Positions 15,133 through 23,400 of a stretch of 64,000 nucleotides of DNA are shown here, piece by piece. The translations under genes were made by a program, and so were the position numbers. Origin of the DNA: Duganella sp. CF517 (GTDB taxonomy: Bacteria; Pseudomonadota; Gammaproteobacteria; Burkholderiales; Burkholderiaceae_D); contig NZ_FODC01000008.1 in assembly GCF_900110275.1 (NCBI RefSeq), positions 124,001 through 188,000 on the forward strand. The letters are read 5' to 3'. How positions within the stretch are numbered: the first letter of the stretch is position 1; every line of letters begins with the position of its first letter. Under the pieces are notes generated by a model. The model had not been told where the DNA came from. It ran no database searches and saw only the letters and a program-made list of their open reading frames with translations.

Positions 15133-17226
15133 ATGACCACTGAAATCTACCTCGACGGCAACGCCACCACCGCTGTCCTGCCCGCCGCCATCGGCGCCGC
15201 CATCGACGCCATGGGCCAGCGCTTCGGCAATCCCAGCAGCACCCATGCCACCGGGCTCCAGGCCAAGGCGGTGCTGGACCAGGCGCGCGCCTGCGCGGTG
15301 CGCCTGCTCGGCGTCGGCGACGGCCGCATGATGTTCAACAGCGGCGCGACCGAAGGCATCCAGACCTCGGTGCTGTCGGCGCTGGTCGCCGTGCGCGAGC
15401 GCCAGGCGCGCGGTGAGGCCATCGGCAGCCTGCTGGTCTACGGCGCCACCGAGCACAAGGCCGTGCCGGAAAGCCTGGCGCACTGGAACCGTCTGCTGGG
15501 CTTGAATCTGACCCTGCACAAATTGCCGGTCGACGCGGACGGCGCCCACGACCTGGCGCTGCTGCGGCAAGTGGCCGGCTCGGCCGCGTTGATCTGCACC
15601 ATGGCCGCCAACAACGAAACCGGCGTCGTCAGCGATCTGGACGGCATCGAAGCGGTCATCCGGGAAACCGGCACGGCCGCCTATTGGATGGTCGATTGCG
15701 TGCAGGCGCTGGGCAAGCTGGCGTTGGACCTGGCCGCCACCCGCATCGATTACGCGCCGTTTTCCGGCCACAAACTGTACGCGCCCAAAGGCGTGGGCAT
15801 GCTGTACGTGCGCGCCGGCGCGCCGTTCACGCCGCTGATCATGGGCGGCGGCCAGGAATCGGGCCAGCGTTCCGGCACCGAGAACATGGCCGGCATCGCC
15901 GCGCTCGGCGTGGTGCTGGCCGCGCTCGAACGCGGCGACACCTTCCGCGGCCATGACGAGCTGTGGCGTTTCCGCGCGCGCCTGGCCGATAGCCTGCGCG
16001 CCGCCTTGCCCGGCGTGGTGTTCAACAATCCGTTCGACAAGGCGCTGCCGACCACGCTGAACTTCTCCGTGCCGGGCCTGTCGAGCCGCGAGTTGATGGA
16101 CGTGTTCGACGCCGCGCAGGTGCGCGTCAGCGCCGGCAGCGCCTGCTCGTCGGCCAAGGCCGCGCCCAGCTACGTGCTCGACGCGATGGGCGTGCCGCTG
16201 TGGCGCAGCGCCGGCGCCATCCGCATGTCCTTCGGTCCGCTGGCCGACGCGGAGCTGATCGCCGCCGCCTGTGCCCGCATCGAGCGCTGCGGCGCGGCGC
16301 TGCGCGCCAGTTGCCTGATCGCTTCCGACTCCGCCGCCGTGGCGCATGACGGCTTGCTGCAACTGGGCGTCGAAGGCGCGTGCTGCTGGCTGGTGCAGGA
16401 CGCGGCCAGCGGCGCTTGCGTGGTGATCGATCCGTTGCCGGAACTGACGTCGCGGATCGCTTCGTATGTGCGCTGCCAGGACTATCGGGTGCTGGCGGTG
16501 GTCGGCACCTTGCCGGACGCCGCGCGCCAGTCGCTGGTGGAGGCGTTGGGCGCGCACTATGTCGCCGGTTGCGTGGACGAATTCGGTTGGCCGGCCGCCG
16601 CGCCGCTGGCGTTCGACGTGGCGCTGGAGAACGGCGCGGCCGCGCGCGCGATCGGGCTCGGCGCGCAAGTGCTGGCCAGCGTGGCCGCCGGCGCCGCGCG
16701 CGCGTATCTGCTGGGAACCGCCGACGGTGGCCGCTTGCCGGCGGCGTCGGTTCGCTTCGCGTTCAGCGCCGGTGCGCGGGAGCCGGTGCTGGCGGCGGTT
16801 GGCGGACCGCGCACATTGCTGTGTCCGACCCGCGACGACCAGAATCAGTTCTGCGCCAGCATGCCGAGTCACTCGCCGGCAACGTCGACTGCCGAGCCGC
16901 AACTAACCATGCATTCGGACATGCAACTCGACAGCGCCGACCTCGACGCTTTTCTGAGCGCGCATCCGGACGCCGTGTTGATCGATGTGCGCGAGGCCTA
17001 CGAATTCGCCGCCACCGCCGTGCCCGGTCCGGCAGGCCGCGTCGCGCACAGCGTGCCGTTGAGCCGCCTGGCCGGGCAGGCCAGCGTCTGGTTGCGAGAG
17101 CAACAGCGCCCGCTGGTGTTTTTCTGTCGCAGCGGCAATCGCAGCATGAAAGCGACGCAATGCCTGCGTCGGCTGGGCCACAAGCAAGCGTACAGCCTCA
17201 GCGGCGGTCTGGCGCTCGCGGCGTAG
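15133..17226 (+). CDS. Cysteine desulfurase / degenerate metallo-beta-lactamase / rhodanese fusion
   Basis: 697 residues from ATG 15133 (MTTEIYLDGNATTAVLPAA). A start at 14938 would run through the shared promoter. Residues 1-390 are a class V aminotransferase of the NifS/IscS type: NSGATEG, NNETGVV, PLP lysine in FSGHKLYAPKG (Lys214) and the mobile-loop cysteine in SAGSACSS (Cys338). Residues about 405-570 keep a metallo-beta-lactamase-like opening (GVEGACCWLVQD...VVIDPLPE) but have no HxHxDH metal motif. Residues about 595-697 are a rhodanese domain with FFCRSGNRS (Cys665). Known logic: the desulfurase makes a protein persulfide and rhodanese moves sulfane sulfur; persulfide dioxygenase-rhodanese fusions such as CstB exist. 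An intrinsic terminator follows. Confidence 0.85.
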   Translation: MTTEIYLDGNATTAVLPAAIGAAIDAMGQRFGNPSSTHATGLQAKAVLDQARACAVRLLGVGDGRMMFNSGATEGIQTSVLSALVAVRERQARGEAIGSLLVYGATEHKAVPESLAHWNRLLGLNLTLHKLPVDADGAHDLALLRQVAGSAALICTMAANNETGVVSDLDGIEAVIRETGTAAYWMVDCVQALGKLALDLAATRIDYAPFSGHKLYAPKGVGMLYVRAGAPFTPLIMGGGQESGQRSGTENMAGIAALGVVLAALERGDTFRGHDELWRFRARLADSLRAALPGVVFNNPFDKALPTTLNFSVPGLSSRELMDVFDAAQVRVSAGSACSSAKAAPSYVLDAMGVPLWRSAGAIRMSFGPLADAELIAAACARIERCGAALRASCLIASDSAAVAHDGLLQLGVEGACCWLVQDAASGACVVIDPLPELTSRIASYVRCQDYRVLAVVGTLPDAARQSLVEALGAHYVAGCVDEFGWPAAAPLAFDVALENGAAARAIGLGAQVLASVAAGAARAYLLGTADGGRLPAASVRFAFSAGAREPVLAAVGGPRTLLCPTRDDQNQFCASMPSHSPATSTAEPQLTMHSDMQLDSADLDAFLSAHPDAVLIDVREAYEFAATAVPGPAGRVAHSVPLSRLAGQASVWLREQQRPLVFFCRSGNRSMKATQCLRRLGHKQAYSLSGGLALAA

Positions 17227-17251
17227 CGGGATACCCAAATATGCAAGCGAC

Positions 17252-17278
17252 AAAAAGGGCCGGGATGGCCCTTTTTTA
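17252..17278 (+). terminator. Intrinsic terminator after the desulfurase fusion
   Basis: AAAAAGGGCC, loop GGGAT, GGCCCTTTTTT: GC core with an A/T-extended stem and T-run. It starts 26 bases after the stop codon. Confidence 0.9.
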
Positions 17279-17441
17279 TTTGCCCCATATTTAACACTCA
17301 CCTGCTGTATGTTCGGCAGCGTACAGTTCACTTCCGTGCGCCCCAGTACGATGCAGTAGCACATAATTTCCCATTCGCAGATTCGTCGCGCCTGTACCCG
17401 GAGCGCGGCCGCGTCTCGCATGCAACATAGCGAGGTATAAG

Positions 17442-20400
17442 TTGAAAAAGTCCAATCCCCTAATGCCCGACCTGACGCTCGGATTCCGCGAATCAACGAC
17501 GGCCTCCCTGGTCTCCGACGAAGACGATGAAGACCTGCCCTTACGCGCCGAACTCTTCAGCGCCGCGCAAATGGGCGCGCACGGCAGGACGCTGGCCGCC
17601 CACCACGAACTGAGCACGCGCGGCGGTCCCGACCAGCTGCTGTCGCGCCTGTCAGAGAATGCCGACTTCATCAACACAACCTGCGACGAACTGACCGAGG
17701 CCGTCAAGGCCGGCAGGCAGATCACGCCCGCCTCCGAATGGCTGCTCGATAATTTCTATCTGATCGAAGAGCAGATCCGCATCGCCCGCCGCCACCTGCC
17801 GAAGGACTACAGCAAGGAGTTGCCGCGCCTGAGCCGAGGCGCGCCGGAAGGCTGCCCGCGCGTCTACAAGCTGGCGCTGGAGATCATCTCGCACGGCGAC
17901 GGCCGCGTCGACTTCGAGTCGCTGTGCCGCTTCGTCGCCGCCTACCAGGAAATCGCGCCGCTCAAACTGGGCGAATTGTGGGCGATCCCGATCATGCTGC
18001 GCCTGGCGCTGATCGAGAACCTGCGCCGCGTCGCCGTGCGCGTGGCCGACAACCGCGCCGACCGCGATCTGGCCAACAGCTGGGCCGACCAGATGACCGA
18101 GGTGGTGGAAAAAAATCCGAGCGGCCTGATTTTGATGGTGGCCGACATGGCCCGCTCCAATCCGCCGATCACCAGCGCCTTCGTCGCCGAACTGGCGCGC
18201 CGCCTGCAGGGCCAAAGCTCGGCGCTGACGTTGGCGCTGTCGTGGATCACGCACCGCCTGGCCGAATCGGGCCACACCATCGAACAACAGATCCAGGCCG
18301 AGATCCAGCAGCAGGCGGCCGAACAGGTGTCGATCGCCAACAGCATCGGCAGCCTGCGCTTCCTCGGCACCATGGACTGGCAGGAATTCGTCGAGACCAT
18401 GAGCGTGGTCGAGCAGACGTTGCGCCAGGACCCGGCCGGCGTCTACGGCCGCATGGAATTCGCCACCCGCGACAATTACCGCCACTCGGTCGAGAAGATC
18501 TCCAAGCATTCGCGCCTGTCGGAAGTCGAAGTCGCGCAGCATGCCTTGCAACTGGCCGTGGCGCACGCCAACAGCGGCGATGAGCGCCACAGCCACGTCG
18601 GGTTCTATCTGATCGGCGGCGGACTGCCGGCGCTGGAGAAGCAGACCGGCATGCGCCGTCCGTGGCGCGAAGTGTTCCGCCACACGTCGGGCGCCTCGCC
18701 GCTGACGTCCTACCTCGGCGCGATCGCCGCCATCACCTTCGTCGCCACCGCGCTGCTGCTCGAACGCGCCGCCTTCCATGGCGTGAGCGGCATCGTGCTG
18801 GTGGCGCTGGGCGTGCTGGCGCTGCTGGGCAGCAGCCAACTGGCGCTGAGCCTCGTCAACTGGGTGACCACGCAGATCACCCGTCCCAATCCGCTGCCGC
18901 GCATGGACCTCGAAGACGGCATTCCCGCCGAGGGCAGGGCGCTGGTGGTGGTGCCGACGCTGGCCTACAGCAAGGACAACATCGAGGAGCTGTGCGAACA
19001 GCTGGAAGTGCGCTTCCTGGCCAACCGCGATCCCAACCTGGTGTTTTGCCTGCTGACCGATTTCGCCGACGCCTCCGCCGAGACGCTGCCGGGCGACGCC
19101 GCGCTGCTCGACCAGATGCAGCACCGGATCGAACAACTCAATCGCAAGTACGCCGTCCATCCGAGCGGCGACCCGGCCATGCCGTTCCTGCTGCTGCACC
19201 GTCCGCGCCTGTGGAATCCGCAGGAAGGCGCCTGGATGGGGTATGAGCGCAAGCGCGGCAAGCTGCAGGACCTGAACCGCTTCCTGCGCGGCGGCGCGCG
19301 CGACAAGTTCTCGGTGGTCGTCGGCGACGTCGGCCAGCTCGAAAGCATCAAGTACGTCATCACGCTCGACACCGACACCCAGCTGCCGCGCGACGCGGCG
19401 GCCCAGTTCATCGCCACCATGATGCACCCGCTGAACCGCCCGCGGGTGGACGCGGCGCGCGGCTGCGTGGTCGAAGGCTACGGCATCCTGCAACCGCGCG
19501 TGGCCGTCAGCCTGCCCAGCGAAAACGCCTCGCATTACGAAAAACTGTGCGGCGGCGAGCCGGGTATCGACCCGTACACCCGCACCGTCTCCGACGTCTA
19601 CCAGGACGTGTTCCTCGAAGGTTCCTTCATCGGCAAGGGGATCTACGATGTCGACGTCTTCGAGCAGGTGCTGGGACACCGCCTGCCCGACAACCAGGTG
19701 CTCAGCCACGATCTGCTGGAGGGCTGCTATCTGCGCGCCGGCTTGCTGAGCGACGCCCAGTTGTATGAAGAATATCCGAGCCGCTACAGCGACGACGTCA
19801 GCCGCCGCCAGCGCTGGATACGCGGCGACTGGCAGCTGATCTCATGGCTGTTCGGCCGCGTGCCGGGCCCCGGCCGCAAGCGCGAGAAAAATCCGCTGTC
19901 GCTGCTGTCGCGCTGGAAGCTGTTCGACAACCTGCGCCGCAGCCTGACCGCGCCGGCGCTGGTGCTGTCGCTGGTCGTCGCCTGGCGCTGGCTGCCCGAC
20001 CCGTGGTTGTGGACCGGCGCCGTGCTGACCGTGATCTTCCTGCCGCCGTTCGTCAGCGCGCTGCACGACCTGCTGCACCGTCCCAAGGACACCTTGTGGA
20101 GCCAGCATCTGAGCGCCACCATGCGCCGCACCGGCCTGCATTTCTCGCACGCGGTGCTGATGCTGGTGTTCCTGCCGTACGAGGCTTACTTCAGCCTTGA
20201 TGCGATCGCGCGCAGCGTCTATCGCATGACGGTGTCGCATAAACACATGCTCGAGTGGCGCGCCTCGGCGCTGTCGCGCAGCGGCGCCAACGCCAGCACC
20301 TGGGTCAGAATGTGGCCGGCGCCCGTGCTGGCGCTGTTCATCGGCGGCATGCTGCTCGGCTGGCGTCCCGCCAGCCTGGCGCCGGCCGCGCTGTTCCTGC

Positions 20401-23400
20401 TGGCGTGGCTGGTGGCGCCCGCCGTGGCGGACTGGATCAGCCGCCCGATCAAGCGCAAGGACGCGCAACTGTCGCCTGAGCAGAACGTATTCCTGCACAA
20501 GCTGGCGCGCCGCACCTGGGCCTATTTCGACCGCTTCGTCGGCCCGGACGACAACTGGCTGCCACCCGATAACATGCAGGAGCATCCGGTGCAGGTCATC
20601 GCGCACCGCACCTCGCCGACCAACATCGGCATGGCGCTGCTGGCCAACCTGAGCGCCTGCGACTTTGGCTACATCACCGTGTCGCAGCTGATCGCGCGCA
20701 CCGGCGCCACCCTCGATGCGATGGATAAGCTGGAGCGCCACCAGGGCCACTTCTATAACTGGTACGACACGCAAACCCTCAAGCCGCTGCATCCGATCTA
20801 TATCTCCACTGTCGATAGCGGCAACCTGGCCGGCCACCTGTTGACATTGCAGCCCGGCCTGACGGGGATGTTCGACCAGCCTATCCTCGGCCCGCAAATC
20901 ATCGACGGCATGCTGGCCACCGCGCGCGTGCTGGAGGAGACGCTCAACGACGCCGCCGCCGCCGGCGCGTCCGCCACCGGCGGTGCCGCCGCGACCGCGA
21001 CCAGCACCGCCGCCGTAGCGGCTGTGGAGGGCGCCGCCGACCGCGTCCTGCCAGCCACCGTCGACCAGGGCGTCGAATCGATCGCCACGCCGCCGGATCT
21101 GGCACCGCTGCTGGCGCTGCTGGCCGCCAAGCCCGATCCCACCCATCTGCAGCAACTGAATGCATGGCTGGTGCTGGCCGCGCAGGCCGCCGAAGCGCTG
21201 CACGCGCAGATCGACCCGCAAAGCGACGCCGCGATGTGGAGCGGCTCGCTGGTCGAGCAAAGCCACGCCGCCCTCGACGAGCTGGCGGCGCTGACGCCGT
21301 GGGTCAACCTGTCGGCCGACACCGTGTTCGACACCAGCATGACGCGCGTGCCGACCCTGCGCGAACTGGCCAGCCTGTCCCACGCCAGCGACGCCATTCC
21401 GGTGACCGACCTGGCGCCGGCCGAGCGCGAACGCCAACAACAACTGGCGCAGCTGCTCGAACAGGGCAGCGCCGCCGCGCATGAACGCATGCGCGCGCTG
21501 GCCGAACTGGCCCAACGCAGTTGCGGCTTCGCGCAGATGGAATACGGTTTCCTGTACAACCCGACCACCAATCTGCTGGCGATCGGCTACAACGTCAGCG
21601 AGCGTCGCCTCGACGCCAGCTACTACGATCTGCTGGCGTCCGAGGTGCGCCTGGCCAGCTTCATCGCCATCGCCCAGGGCCAGCTGCCGCAGGACCATTG
21701 GTTCGCGCTGGGCCGCCAGTTGTGCATCGTCGCCGGCAAGCCGGTGCTGCTGTCCTGGAGCGGCTCGATGTTCGAGTACCTGATGCCGCTGCTGGTGATG
21801 CCGAACTACCCGAGCACCTTGCTCGACCAGACCTACAACGCCGTCATCGACGCGCAGATCGATTACGCCAAACGCCGCGGCGTGCCGTGGGGGATTTCCG
21901 AGTCCGGCTACAACACCGTCGACACCAGCCTCAATTACCAGTACCGCGCCTTCGGTGTTCCCGGCCTGGGCCTCAAGCGCGGCCTGGCCGACGACCTGGT
22001 GATCGCGCCGTACGCCACCATGATGGGACTGATGGTGCAGCCGGAAGCGGCCTGCCTGAACCTGCAGAAGATGGCGGGCCTGGGCTTCATGGGACGCTAC
22101 GGCTTCTACGAGGCGATCGACTACACCGCTTCGCGCCTGCCGCGCGGCCAGAGCTGCGCCGTGGTGCGCTCGTTCATGGTCCACCACCAGGGTATGGGCC
22201 TGCTGTCGCTCAGCTATCTGCTGCACGACCGGCCGATGCAGCGCCGCTTCGAATCCGATCCGCTGCTGCAATCGACCTTGCTGGTGCTGCAGGAACGCAG
22301 CCCGCAGGCCGGCGCCTTCTACTCCAACACCACCGATCTGGCGGTGCTGCGCTCTGCCGCGCCCGACCAGCAGGCCGCGCCGATGCGCGTGCTCACCCAG
22401 CACAGCACGCCGGTGCCGGAAACCCAGCTGCTGTCGAACGGCCGCTATCACGTCATGGTCACCAACGCCGGCGGCAGCTATAGCCGCTGGCGCGACCTGG
22501 CGGTGACCCGCTGGCGCGAGGACAGCACCCGCGACAACTGGGGCAACTTCTGCTACGTGCGCGACCTGGACGACGGCCAGTTCTGGTCCACCACCTATCA
22601 ACCGACCCTGGTCGATCCGCGCAAGTACGAAGTGATCTTCTCGGAAGGGCGCGCGGAGTTCCGCCGCTCCGACCGTGGCCTGGAGCTGTACACGGAAATC
22701 GTGGTCTCGCCGGAAGACGACATCGAACTGCGCCGCACCCGCATCACCAACAAGAGCGACAGCGTGCGCACCATCGAGGTGACCAGCTACGCCGAAGTGG
22801 TGATGGCGCCGGCCGCCGCCGATGCCGCCCACCCGGCGTTCAGCAAGCTGTTCGTGCAAACCGAGATCCTGCGCGGCCAGCAGGCGATCCTGTGCACCCG
22901 CCGTCCGCGCGGTGCCGACGAGGCCATGCCGTACATGCTCCACTCGATGACGGTGCATGACGCGCCGGTGGTCGAGGTGTCGTTCGAGACCGACCGTTCG
23001 CGCTTCCTCGGTCGCGGCAACACCGCCGCCGCGCCGCGCGCGCTGCTGGAAAGCGGCCCGCTGGAAGGCGCCGAAGGCTCGGTGCTCGATCCGGTGGTGG
23101 CGATCCGTTACACGATCACCCTCAAGCCGGACCAGACCGCGATCGTCGATATCGTGACCGGCATGACCGAGCAGCGCGACGCCGCGCTGCACCTGATCGA
23201 CAAATACCAGGACCGCCACCTGGCCGACCGCACCTTCGAACTGGCGTGGACCCACAGCCAAGTGGTGCTGCGCCAGCTCAACGCCAGCGAGGCGGACGCG
23301 CAGCTGTACGGCCGCCTGGCCAATTCGGTCATCTATCCGAACGCCGCGATGCGCGCCGACGTCGGCACCCTGGTCAAGAACCATCGCGGCCAGTCCGGCC

